Source: Lacticaseibacillus sharpeae JCM 1186 = DSM 20505 (GTDB lineage: Bacteria > Bacillota > Bacilli > Lactobacillales > Lactobacillaceae). Taken from it: a stretch of DNA of 47,654 nt. The stretch is taken from contig NZ_AYYO01000001.1 of assembly GCF_001436225.1 (NCBI RefSeq), positions 1 to 47,654 of the forward strand. The letters run 5' to 3'. Shown in pieces: positions 5,998-13,773 of the stretch. The position numbers and the translations under genes were made by a program. Positions within the stretch are counted from its first letter, which is position 1. The number at the start of each line of letters is the position of its first letter. The notes beneath the pieces are model-generated. The model saw only the letters and a list, made by a program, of their open reading frames with translations. It made no database searches and was not told the DNA's origin.

Positions 5998-6114
5998 CAA
6001 AAACGCCGCTGAATACTTTGGCAAGTCAGATGCGGCGTTGAGCTGTTCTTAATCTAATTGGCCACCGCTCTTAAAGCGGCTGTAGGGACGTGTGCTAGCA
6101 CGTCCTCTTTTTAT
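5998..6114 (-). ncRNA. Predicted antisense antitoxin RNA of module 2
   Basis: A promoter TGC TATAAT on the - strand (plus 6121-6129) would start an RNA near 6114. It would end at a strong intrinsic terminator: plus ACGCCGC 6003-6009 with GCGGCGT 6032-6038, with the T run at plus 5999-6003. Length is about 115 nt. It overlaps the 3' end of the 5835-5990 transcript, as in module 1. Confidence 0.6.
6085..6113 (+). terminator. Terminator of module 2 mRNA
   Basis: GGACGTG (6086-6092) pairs with CACGTCC (6099-6105), followed by CTCTTTTT. It is near-identical to the module 1 terminator. Confidence 0.8.
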
Positions 6115-6160
6115 GCCTTAATTATAGCACACAACAGAAACAAATCATCTAAAAATACTC

Positions 6161-6205
6161 AGGCACGTAGCCAACCAGAATCACTGGTAGCTACGTGCCT
6201 TTTTA
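6161..6205 (+). terminator. Terminator/attenuator hairpin upstream of pilus operon
   Basis: AGGCACGTAGC (6161-6171) pairs perfectly with GCTACGTGCCT (6190-6200) and is followed by TTTTTATTT. No coding gene on the + strand ends just before it. It may end a short leader RNA and act as an attenuator for the pilus operon, whose leader peptide starts 16 bases later. Confidence 0.7.
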
Positions 6206-6220
6206 TTTGGAGGCAAGTAA

Positions 6221-6316
6221 ATGCGAAAACAAATCTGGTTGAACCGTTCAGGAACATATTACACCCCACGGGGCGGGGGGACACATGACCGGAAGCGCGA
6301 CGTAACTCACGTTTGA
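6221..6316 (+). CDS. Predicted 31-aa leader peptide of pilus operon
   Basis: GGAGG at 6209-6213 is ideally spaced from the ATG. The product is short, polar and basic (MRKQIWLNRSGTYYTPRG...), with no signal peptide or membrane segment. It lies between the 6161-6205 hairpin and the adhesin gene, whose start is 15 bases after its stop. This position suggests a regulatory leader peptide, or a remnant of another gene. No homolog was recognised. Confidence 0.45.
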   Translation: MRKQIWLNRSGTYYTPRGGGTHDRKRDVTHV

Positions 6317-6331
6317 AAGAAGGAGAAACGT

Positions 6332-8353
6332 ATGAAGATTTTACATTCAGCTCCGTTTCGGAAAATGGCGAAATGGGGTCTGATCGCGGCGGCAGTGCTC
6401 GCGGGAGTAACGGCAGCAACAAAGCCGAATGCTACGCAAGCTGCTGCGCCAAAGATTGTTAATAATGGGCAAGCATCGTATTTGGGTACCACGGTTGGTA
6501 ATTTCACTGTAAACGGGGTTCAAGCCTTCTGTATGCAACACAGTAAAACAACTCCTGGAACGGGGGCCAAGTATGGTGCGCTGAGCCCTTACGACAACCC
6601 ATCCATTCAGGCAGTACTTTACTACGGCTGGGGCGGCCCAAAGAACATCTTCAGTAACAAGACTCAAGGGATTGTCGAGACCAGCTTAGCTTTGAGTCAC
6701 TTCTACTCTGGCACAACCGTACGTGCGAATGGATCCCACAAAGGTGCACTCACTCTAATTAAGCACGGTAATGCAAAGGATGCACCAGATGACAATATTT
6801 CGATTAACGGCAAGCGAACCACAGTTACTCTGACTACTAAGTTGAGCGGTAGTGTTCAAAAGTCGACGACTGCAACTTTTAACGCATCGACAGCCAACAG
6901 TATCAGCTTTAAAGTCCCTTCCGGTATGAAGTTTGTGAATGAAACTACCAAAGCGACTGCTACGAACAAAAGAGTGACGGTAAAAGGGGGGCAAAAGTTC
7001 CATTTTGAAGCCGCTCTTTCTTCTTCTGCATCGCTTAGTTCTGGGTCACTGGCAGGAACGGTAAAGAATTATCAACCATTACTCGCTAAACCAGCAAGTA
7101 GTGGATTGCAAGTGTTAGGTTACGGGCACTGGTGGACTGACCCTACTCAGAAGGTGTCCTTCAAGGTCGCTTTCAAACAGCAAATTCAGTACGCCACAAT
7201 CAAGTTGGCTAAGACAGGTACTGACCCCGTAACTGGTACTAGTAAGGCGTTAGCGGGTGTTAAGTTCCACCTGACTAAAGGCGGCAAGTCTTACGGTGAC
7301 TACACTACCGATTCAAAAGGTAATTTCAGTTTCAAGAAAGACATCAAGACTCTAACAGGTAACTGGACCTACCAGGAAACCGCGACAGTTGCTGGATACA
7401 CGATTGATAAGACCGTGCACAAGTTTACCGTCAAGGCGACTGACGCTGGTAAAACCATTACCCTCAAGGCTAACAACAACCTGACGCCAGAAACCGTGCA
7501 CACCACAGTTACCACGGACGAAGGCACCAAGAAGGAAATGCCTAAGAAGAATGTCACCATCACTGACACGGTTGCTTACGAAAATGCCGTAATTGGTAAG
7601 AAGTACACGGTTAGCGGTGTGCTGATGGACAAGTCCACCCGTAAGGCGCTCCTCGATGACAACGGCAAAGAAGTCACGAAGGAAATCACGTTCACGGCAA
7701 CCAAGGCCAACGGTACCATCGACGTGCCATTCACGTTCGACGCTTCCTTGCTCTCTGGCAAGACTGTCGTAGCATTTGAAACTCTGTCTCGTGACGGCAA
7801 GCAAGTCGCAGCTCACCAGGACATCGATGACGGTGGCCAAACGTTTGACTTCTACGAAGTTGATGAAATCAAGCTGCACAAGGTTGATACAAACGGTAAA
7901 AACCTCTCCGGCGTTAAGTTCGTCATTGCTGCAAGCAAGGCTGACTTGATTGCTGGTAAGTATCTCCGCCTCGCTGCTGACGGCAAGACCGTGCTCTTCC
8001 CAGTTCAGGCCGGTTACGATGCTGCCAAGGACTACGTTGCTACGACTGATGCAGATGGTAACGCCGAATGGGTCAACATCTTGAAGCCTGAAAGCAAGAC
8101 CGACCGTAACTACTTCTTCAAGGAAATCAGCACTGACACCGATCACCAGCTGATGACCAAGGCTCCAGCAATCACCGCCGGCGACCAAGGCCGCGACGTA
8201 CCTACCAAGGTCGTTAACACGCCTAAGACACCACTGCCTGTAACTGGATCCAACGAAGCAAGCACCGCGAAGGTTGTTGCACTGGTTGCGATGGCACTTG
8301 TAGCACTCGCAGCCGCTCTGTACATGGGCGGCCGCAACGAAGAAAAGGAATAA
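6332..8353 (+). CDS. LPxTG thioester-domain adhesin with VaFE repeat, probable pilus tip
   Basis: Signal peptide ~1-38 (ending ATQAAA). Residues ~45-270 look like a thioester domain: Cys67 (VQAFCMQH) and Gln112 (KTQGIVE) are in the positions that form the Cys-Gln thioester used for covalent host binding. Residues ~288-380 form a prealbumin/SpaA-like domain with an E-box (YQETATVAGYT). Residues ~386-500 match a VaFE repeat (TITDTVAYEN...VVAFETL). Another SpaA-like domain follows. LPVTG at ~635, then a hydrophobic helix and charged tail, make the sorting signal. AAGGAG precedes the ATG. It is first in the operon with shaft pilin, sortase C and basal pilin. Confidence 0.88.
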   Translation: MKILHSAPFRKMAKWGLIAAAVLAGVTAATKPNATQAAAPKIVNNGQASYLGTTVGNFTVNGVQAFCMQHSKTTPGTGAKYGALSPYDNPSIQAVLYYGWGGPKNIFSNKTQGIVETSLALSHFYSGTTVRANGSHKGALTLIKHGNAKDAPDDNISINGKRTTVTLTTKLSGSVQKSTTATFNASTANSISFKVPSGMKFVNETTKATATNKRVTVKGGQKFHFEAALSSSASLSSGSLAGTVKNYQPLLAKPASSGLQVLGYGHWWTDPTQKVSFKVAFKQQIQYATIKLAKTGTDPVTGTSKALAGVKFHLTKGGKSYGDYTTDSKGNFSFKKDIKTLTGNWTYQETATVAGYTIDKTVHKFTVKATDAGKTITLKANNNLTPETVHTTVTTDEGTKKEMPKKNVTITDTVAYENAVIGKKYTVSGVLMDKSTRKALLDDNGKEVTKEITFTATKANGTIDVPFTFDASLLSGKTVVAFETLSRDGKQVAAHQDIDDGGQTFDFYEVDEIKLHKVDTNGKNLSGVKFVIAASKADLIAGKYLRLAADGKTVLFPVQAGYDAAKDYVATTDADGNAEWVNILKPESKTDRNYFFKEISTDTDHQLMTKAPAITAGDQGRDVPTKVVNTPKTPLPVTGSNEASTAKVVALVAMALVALAAALYMGGRNEEKE

Positions 8354-8364
8354 GGGGATACAAA

Positions 8365-10482
8365 ATGGAGAAATTTCGAGTAGTACCACGCTTCACTCAA
8401 TTCACGAAGAAAGCAATCGTTGTAGGCGCGCTGATTATCGTTTCTGGGTCTTCTGTGATGACGACAACCAGCTTGATCACCGGCACCCCGGTCCACGCGG
8501 CGGCCGAACAGGAACTGTCACCAGACGGTGACTTCACCCGCGTTGCACCCGCAACCGTCAACGTCACGCTGCACAAGGGAATGACCGAACAGACCCCTGC
8601 CGACGCCAAGAGCAACAACATCTCTGCATCGGCTACCAAAAACGGCAAGCAGGGCTCGATCACAGCTGACGGCGAAACGCAGGACTGGAATAACGACACT
8701 GAGAACTACAATCCCGCTTTGTATGGGAAGGTTGGTTACACTGCTTATGACATTACGGCGGTAGCGAAGGACGTTACCACGGATGGCATCAAAGCAATCG
8801 GGGCCTCAATTCAGGCATCACAGGCTGCTGGCAAGCTCGCGGATAACGAGTACATCAAGGGTGCAACCAAGGTCATGCCAGAGCAGTTCATGACGACCAC
8901 TAACACCACGACCTTCCAGAACTTGGCCGCTAGTGATGACACGTCCGAACACCATGTTTGGGCGTTCGTGGAAACGACGCACGCGAAGGGCCTGGTTACC
9001 CAGATCTCCGCGCCAATCGTTGCGGCATTGCCACTGACCAACAAGGCCGGGAACAAGTTCCAGACGGATTCCCAGCTCTACCCTAAGAACATCGTGCAGA
9101 AGTTGACCTTCAGCCTCATCAAGCACGGTGATTCTCCATCCGGCGACGGCAAGACCACCTTCCTGCCGGGTGTTGCTTTCCAGCTGTACAGCGGTAAGCC
9201 AGGTTCTGGTACCCCAACTGGCACCCAGGTCACCACGGATGCTAACGGGAAACTGACCGTCTCCGGTCTTACCGTCGGCAGCTACTACTTCGTCGAAGTT
9301 GCTTCCGGCGACGTGGCCGACATCGACGCTGACCAGGAAGGCACTTACCTGATGGGGGCCGACGCGCGGAACGACAGCGCCAACAAGCTCAACTTCACGA
9401 TTACTGATGCCGGTGTGGATCCAACCACGCTGCACGCCGACATGATGAACTACCACGCTCCTGACATGCACAAGACTTTGGAAGCTAGTGACACCAACTT
9501 CAACTCCAGTTTTACTGAAGGGACGCTCGCCAGCTTCAAGACCACCATTCACACGCCAAACGACATCAAGGGCGGCAAAGGTAGTGAAATCGGCGGCGAA
9601 TCCTACATCACCGAACCTTACGGGGTGTTCCAGGGCTCTGATACGGCAGACGAAGGTCTGACCTGGGTCCGGTCCGAAAGTGACTTCCAGGCGGTCGAAC
9701 CAGACGGTACCGTACTGAAGGAAGGCACCGACTACACGTTGACCGACAAGGACAACGGCCGCGGCTACGATATTCAATTCATCCGTGAAGATGGCAAGGT
9801 TTCCGACACCGTGGCCAAGTACCAGGGTCAGGAGATTACCTTGACCTACAAGATGGTCGTGGACAATGACGCTGTGATCGACAAGGCGCTCTACAACACC
9901 TTTGACTTGGCATACCAGAACCACCCAACCAACATTGGTAAGCAGCACGTCCGTCACATCATCCACAAGGTGCCCGTATACACCTACGGGGCTAAATTCG
10001 TGAAGAAGTCTACCGGACTGTTTGGTACCGGCGTTGCCGACACCAAGCTCCAGGGCGCGCAGTACGTCGTGCAAAACAGTGATGGTAAGTATTTCAACGG
10101 GTTTGCTGACGGGGCCGACGATGACTCCACGGCTGAAGCGCAGTGGGTCGATAAGCTCAGCGACGTCAAGGAAGGCGTGCTGACTTCTGGCGAAGACGGT
10201 AGCTTTGAAATTAAGGGTCTCCACACTGGCGATTACGTACTGCACGAAATCAAGGCACCAAAGGACTACCAGCTCAACACCAAGGACCTCAAGTTCCGCG
10301 TTGAGAAGGGGACCTACACCAACACGGTTTACACCGCGCGCGATGATGCTAAGACCATCTTGCCTGTTACCGGGTCCAACGAACGGACCGCACTGGCAGT
10401 TGCTGCAGTGACCTTTGTGGTTGTAGCGGCAGGTGCCGGGACTTACGTTGTCATCAAGAAGCGCAAGAACGCAGCTGACTAG
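8365..10482 (+). CDS. SpaA-type major shaft pilin (705 aa)
   Basis: Signal peptide ~1-46 (ending VHAAA). A pilin motif YPKN lies at 239-242; Lys241 is the predicted nucleophile for sortase C polymerisation. Collagen-binding-B/SpaA-like domains carry isopeptide features: LPGVAFQLYSG near 270, a D2-like fimbrial domain in the middle, and a C-terminal domain with an E-box (GDYVLHEIKAPKDYQ, ~622-636). The sorting signal is LPVTG at ~666 with a membrane helix and KKRK tail. It starts 11 bases after the adhesin stop. Cell-wall-anchored pilus backbone. Confidence 0.9.
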   Translation: MEKFRVVPRFTQFTKKAIVVGALIIVSGSSVMTTTSLITGTPVHAAAEQELSPDGDFTRVAPATVNVTLHKGMTEQTPADAKSNNISASATKNGKQGSITADGETQDWNNDTENYNPALYGKVGYTAYDITAVAKDVTTDGIKAIGASIQASQAAGKLADNEYIKGATKVMPEQFMTTTNTTTFQNLAASDDTSEHHVWAFVETTHAKGLVTQISAPIVAALPLTNKAGNKFQTDSQLYPKNIVQKLTFSLIKHGDSPSGDGKTTFLPGVAFQLYSGKPGSGTPTGTQVTTDANGKLTVSGLTVGSYYFVEVASGDVADIDADQEGTYLMGADARNDSANKLNFTITDAGVDPTTLHADMMNYHAPDMHKTLEASDTNFNSSFTEGTLASFKTTIHTPNDIKGGKGSEIGGESYITEPYGVFQGSDTADEGLTWVRSESDFQAVEPDGTVLKEGTDYTLTDKDNGRGYDIQFIREDGKVSDTVAKYQGQEITLTYKMVVDNDAVIDKALYNTFDLAYQNHPTNIGKQHVRHIIHKVPVYTYGAKFVKKSTGLFGTGVADTKLQGAQYVVQNSDGKYFNGFADGADDDSTAEAQWVDKLSDVKEGVLTSGEDGSFEIKGLHTGDYVLHEIKAPKDYQLNTKDLKFRVEKGTYTNTVYTARDDAKTILPVTGSNERTALAVAAVTFVVVAAGAGTYVVIKKRKNAAD

Positions 10483-10484
10483 CT

Positions 10485-11258
10485 ATGGCAGATACGACAT
10501 CTAAGCACCGCGCGAGAACGTGGATTGTACGAATTCTGATTGGTATTTGTCTGGTAGTAGCAGCGGCCGCCGCCCTGTATCTTGGCCGGGCCGGGTACAA
10601 GACGTACTCGACCTACAAACAGCAAGAAACGGCTTTGGCGAAGCTCGACATGACCGCCACTGGTAGTAACCAGGAGCTGAAGGGGAGCAAGTCCAACATC
10701 GACCTGCAAAATCAGCAGCTCAAGGTGATCGCTGCGGTGGTTATTCCGAAAATCAAGGTAACGTTGCCGGTCTTCAGCACGGACACGAATGCTGCGCTGG
10801 ATATTGGCGCGGGGCTGATGAGCACCAAGTCGCCCGTTGGCGGGGTGCCATCGCACACGGTACTCGCCGGGCATACCGGCAAGTACGAACCGCTATTCGA
10901 CAACGTGCCGCAGCTGCGGCGGGGCGACCCAATTTATCTGCGACTGGCATCTGGTAAGACGCTGGAGTACAAGGTGACAAGCAAGACGACACGGAGCCCC
11001 CGCGACGATACTGACTTACAGATCGAGCCGGGTAAGGATCTCTTGACGCTCTATACTTGTTACCCCTACCCACAGCTGACTCACCGGATGCACGTCCACG
11101 CTAAGCGTGTTGCTTATGATGGTCGATTTGCTGTTGCTAAACCATGGTTTGCTTGGATTTTTGACCACGCCGCACTGCTTGGCAGCGTACTTGCTGCTGC
11201 ATTGGTAGTGCTACTGACGTGGATCCATTCCAAGCGGAAGGAGGAAAAGCGTGATTAA
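10485..11258 (+). CDS. Class C (pilin) sortase (257 aa)
   Basis: N-terminal membrane helix ~13-33 and C-terminal helix ~228-248, as usual for pilin-polymerising sortases. The catalytic residues are visible as His130 (VLAGH), Cys192 (LLTLYTC) and Arg201 (LTHRM). The usual length of 250-300 aa is matched. A canonical DPW/DPF lid motif was not seen in the loop before the core, which is unusual for the class. It begins two bases after the shaft pilin stop and overlaps the basal pilin gene. It joins pilin Lys241 to LPVT of the next subunit. Confidence 0.9.
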   Translation: MADTTSKHRARTWIVRILIGICLVVAAAAALYLGRAGYKTYSTYKQQETALAKLDMTATGSNQELKGSKSNIDLQNQQLKVIAAVVIPKIKVTLPVFSTDTNAALDIGAGLMSTKSPVGGVPSHTVLAGHTGKYEPLFDNVPQLRRGDPIYLRLASGKTLEYKVTSKTTRSPRDDTDLQIEPGKDLLTLYTCYPYPQLTHRMHVHAKRVAYDGRFAVAKPWFAWIFDHAALLGSVLAAALVVLLTWIHSKRKEEKRD

Positions 11259-12087
11259 AACACGTTTGAATGCCGGCTTAGTCACTATGCTAAGTACGGC
11301 ACTTTTAGTATCCGGGCCGGTGCTGCAGGTGAGCGCGGCGACTGACGACGCGCAGCCGACAGCCCAGCAGGCGTCATCGACGTCCGACAAGGACACAGCC
11401 GGTGACACTACCGCAACCGCGCCCGATGATGAGACTGTTGATGAAGTGGTCAAGGGTGAAACTCAGAACGTGGAAGCTCAGCCGACAAGCACTGAAGAGG
11501 CGCGCACCCAGACACTGGAGATTCACCAGGTCATTAGTAAACAGTCCTCGACTGCAAGCACGATGGCCAACACGTCCGTCCAGGGCGTCAACGGTTCAAC
11601 GTGGCGGGTCTACGAAATTACAGACCAGCTGCAGGCGGCCATGAAGCAAGTAGGGAGTAACCTGGATGCAGTAAGCGTTCATAGCGCTGTCTACGAGAAG
11701 CTCAAGAGTGAAAACTACGACACCAGTAGCCTGAAGCTCGTTGATTCAGGGACGACCGCTAATGTGGACGGGACCGACGGGGTCTTCCAGACGACCGTCA
11801 CCGTTCCGGCCCACCAGTACCGGGCGTTCTTGTTCGTCAACACGGCGGTGCCCGAGTACACCACTAAGGCCGACAACGCCGTGGTGATCGCACCGCTCGC
11901 TGACGAAGAGGGTAAGATTCCGGACAAGATGGTGATTCAGCCTAAGAGTAACACGCTTCCAAAGCCTACGCCTAAGAAGCTCACTCAGACCGACCACCAG
12001 TACAACGGGATCCTCGGCGTCATCGGGGCTGCAATCGTTGCACTGGCTGGCTCACTGTTCTTCTTCCGGAAGAAGAAGACGAACTAA
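11251..12087 (+). CDS. Minor/basal pilin with atypical sorting signal (278 aa)
   Basis: GTG start preceded by AGGAGG, overlapping the end of the sortase gene by 8 bases. Signal peptide ~1-30 (VSAAT), then a Thr/Ala/Gln-rich linker to ~85. A domain of ~150 residues follows (KQSSTASTMANTSVQG... to VIAPLADEEG). A Pro-rich stretch precedes the C-terminal signal. The sorting pentapeptide appears to be LTQTD rather than LPxTG, followed by the hydrophobic helix GVIGAAIVALAGSLFFF and RKKK. This suits a subunit that ends the pilus and is handed to the housekeeping sortase. Confidence 0.8.
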   Translation: MIKTRLNAGLVTMLSTALLVSGPVLQVSAATDDAQPTAQQASSTSDKDTAGDTTATAPDDETVDEVVKGETQNVEAQPTSTEEARTQTLEIHQVISKQSSTASTMANTSVQGVNGSTWRVYEITDQLQAAMKQVGSNLDAVSVHSAVYEKLKSENYDTSSLKLVDSGTTANVDGTDGVFQTTVTVPAHQYRAFLFVNTAVPEYTTKADNAVVIAPLADEEGKIPDKMVIQPKSNTLPKPTPKKLTQTDHQYNGILGVIGAAIVALAGSLFFFRKKKTN

Positions 12088-12120
12088 ATGGTACAATGTA
12101 AATCTGGTTCAAGAATGAGA

Positions 12121-12155
12121 AGACCTCCCGCAAATTGATGCGAGAGGTCTTTTTT
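12121..12155 (+). terminator. Terminator of pilus operon
   Basis: AGACCTC at 12121-12127 pairs with GAGGTCT at 12144-12150, extended by an inner CGCA/TGCG pairing, and is followed by TTTTTT. A weak extended -10 (TGGTACAAT near 12089) lies between the last stop and this hairpin. Confidence 0.85.
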
Positions 12156-12174
12156 GGTTGCTGCAGACGGTTCC

Positions 12175-12216
12175 GTCGATTCCAAAATCGACGTCGGCGG
12201 TTCGACTCCCCGGGGC
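12175..12216 (+). repeat. 42-bp tRNA-3'-end-like repeat, copy A
   Basis: It contains a 7-bp hairpin (CGTCGAT/ATCGACG around TCCAAA, with CCA in the loop as in tRNA-Trp) and a T-arm-like segment, GGTTCGACTCCCCGGGGC. An identical block except for one base lies at 13644-13685. The two direct copies bracket about 1.4 kb. It could be a decayed tRNA-Trp end, an attachment site or a leader structure for the 12250 gene. Confidence 0.6.
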
Positions 12217-12249
12217 GGTATTTATCCTAAATATGAAAGGAACATGATT

Positions 12250-12435
12250 ATGAAGTTTAATGATATTTGCAAAGAGTTTGTACTTTTAAAACCAATATTG
12301 TGGGGGTTGACATCTGCGCTTGTAATTACCACTGCGCTAGATTTAAGCGCGGGTGTTATTGGACTTGGTATAGGTGGTTTGGTTATGACAGGAAAGTTCG
12401 TTTACGATTCGCTAATTCCTGATCTTAAAAAATAA
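12250..12435 (+). CDS. Small membrane protein (61 aa)
   Basis: AAGGA at 12237-12241 suits the ATG at 12250 better than the ATG at 12244. The product is mostly hydrophobic, with helices at about 14-32 (ILWGLTSALVITTALDL) and 33-50 (GVIGLGIGGLVMTGKFV), and ends DLKK. It lies inside the segment bounded by the 42-bp repeats and converges on the - strand membrane gene. Function unknown. Confidence 0.5.
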   Translation: MKFNDICKEFVLLKPILWGLTSALVITTALDLSAGVIGLGIGGLVMTGKFVYDSLIPDLKK

Positions 12436-12452
12436 TGCCTTTCAATTTCGCG

Positions 12453-13271
12453 TTACTTAAACCAGGAGCTAAGAAAACCGATCATTAATTTAAAAACATG
12501 AATTAACGGTTCTGGAAATTTGTAGCACATGGATAACGCCATGATTGCAATCGTACCGAAAAACTGCTTCCAGAAGGATACAGCTGTTTGCGGAGCCAGG
12601 AAGAATGTAATCCTCTTGCGGAATAAATATTTAAGTGCCTTGAACCCATCAATAATTTGAAAAACAACGTACATTAAAATTATCAGCAGCAAAATAAAAG
12701 GTACAAAGGTTTCTGGAGTTCGTGCAAGTGAAGTCCAAAGTGATTCAACAAGTGGAAAAACACCGGATAACAACGTGGATAGATTTGTAAAACGCACACG
12801 TCCACCGGCATCAACAATGTTTGACAGTAATGCAGCCGGTGTGGATATGGTCCAAAAAATCACAATAAAGCTTATAATCCGAAGCGTGTTGATGGTTACA
12901 AAGAACCCTTCGTGGGCAATACTGAAGCCGTGATTAACCTTGTATAGCAAGTATAGGGACATGACAAGATAAAGGAGACTTGTAATCAAAGGTACAAACG
13001 CAATTAATGGATAGAAAATGAAAATAGCTAGCCCAACCAGAACGGCAAATACCTGCAGCATAGTATCTTGGTCGGTAGTGTTAGCATCGCTTTTTTGAGT
13101 AGTAGTGCTTGACCGTGTTGCGTAGATATTTGTGCGGCTGTTGTCGATGTGCACAGAATTGTCAGTGGCTGGTTGTGACTTTTTAAAAATGGTGAAAAAG
13201 GTGATGATAGTAGCAATGTTTGCGAGTAATGAAACGTAAGCTACGAAAGCTGAATTGCTTAGATTGTTCAT
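12453..13271 (-). CDS. Multi-pass membrane protein of unknown function (272 aa)
   Basis: An AGAGGT site lies upstream of the ATG. One N-terminal helix (~8-28) is followed by a polar segment of about 45 residues (Ser/Thr/Asp-rich) and then at least five further hydrophobic segments up to the C-terminus. The composition is AT-rich compared with the surrounding genes, which suggests separate acquisition. It sits alone on the - strand between the two 42-bp repeats and has its own extended -10 promoter. No family was recognised; an immunity, exclusion or phage-defence membrane effector is possible. Confidence 0.6.
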   Translation of the reverse strand: MNNLSNSAFVAYVSLLANIATIITFFTIFKKSQPATDNSVHIDNSRTNIYATRSSTTTQKSDANTTDQDTMLQVFAVLVGLAIFIFYPLIAFVPLITSLLYLVMSLYLLYKVNHGFSIAHEGFFVTINTLRIISFIVIFWTISTPAALLSNIVDAGGRVRFTNLSTLLSGVFPLVESLWTSLARTPETFVPFILLLIILMYVVFQIIDGFKALKYLFRKRITFFLAPQTAVSFWKQFFGTIAIMALSMCYKFPEPLIHVFKLMIGFLSSWFK

Positions 13272-13312
13272 ACAATAGGACCTCTTTAGTGATTTGTGTT
13301 ATGGGAAAATAG

Positions 13313-13483
13313 TTGACAAATTTCTCGTTTGCGCGTGATGTTTCTGTCAGCCGTTTCAACAATTTGTATTATACCAGTGCCAAAATTGGTTTCATGACAC
13401 CCGACGGGCAGAAAACGGTGACACGTGAACGTCTTCTCGACACTGTGATTCAATCATGCCAGAAACATGCGAGCGGAGATTAG
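13313..13483 (+). CDS. Possible short CDS or gene remnant (56 aa)
   Basis: From a TTG (13313) or an internal ATG (13394) the frame has a protein-like composition (SRFNNLYYTSAKIGFMTPDG, then KTVTRERLLDTVIQ) that resembles the end of a small DNA-binding protein. There is no good ribosome binding site and it overlaps the promoter of the - strand gene. It is probably a decayed remnant. Confidence 0.25.
   Translation: MTNFSFARDVSVSRFNNLYYTSAKIGFMTPDGQKTVTRERLLDTVIQSCQKHASGD
13368..13376 (-). promoter_or_regulatory. Promoter of the - strand membrane gene
   Basis: On the - strand the site reads TGG TATAAT, a consensus extended -10, with TGAAAC about 17 bases upstream. It would start transcription about 90 bases before the 13271 start codon. 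Confidence 0.55.
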
Positions 13484-13492
13484 AGAGTTGAA

Positions 13493-13640
13493 ATGCGAAA
13501 TGTGAATAACTCTAGTGATTGTCTTACCCCTGATTGGCGTGAGGATTACTTTTTTGCAACCAATTCAGGAGCTTTGAAATGGTGGTAGGGCAAAGCGGGT
13601 CGTCGTTGCAGTCGGTAAGCAACATCACCACGTAAACGTT
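13493..13640 (+). pseudogene. Relic of the 5' end of a sortase gene
   Basis: The DNA from about 13521 to 13633 aligns without gaps to the start of the intact sortase gene at 15274 (its region 15307-15420). Translated, LIGVRITFLQPIQEL*NGG corresponds to LIGVGLIFLQPAQELWNGG, with TGA replacing the Trp codon. Homology stops at the 42-bp repeat (13644), and the catalytic part is absent. This indicates duplication of the sortase locus followed by recombination at or near the repeat. Confidence 0.7.
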
Positions 13641-13643
13641 TCT

Positions 13644-13685
13644 GTCGATTCCAAAATCGACGTCGGTGGTTCGACTCCCCGGGGC
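13644..13685 (+). repeat. 42-bp tRNA-3'-end-like repeat, copy B
   Basis: Same as 12175-12216 except T for C at 13667. It directly abuts the end of the sortase relic and precedes the 13774 gene by about 90 bases. That interval contains a 10-codon frame (13729-13761) with its own AAAGGG site. Confidence 0.6.
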
Positions 13686-13773
13686 AGCATTTATCGCAAA
13701 TAATTTTCTTTATAAAAGGGTGATATATATGGCGGTCGGCCCTAAAATGATAACAACGTAGGAGGTGTAGGCG

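Noticed and set aside
7352-8389. 345-codon - strand open frame opposite the adhesin gene
   Set aside because: Antisense shadow of a gene with clear domain evidence; no independent translation signal.
8818-10245. 475-codon - strand open frame opposite the shaft pilin gene
   Set aside because: The + strand gene has signal peptide, pilin motif, E-box and LPVTG; the antisense frame is a codon-bias shadow without a ribosome binding site.
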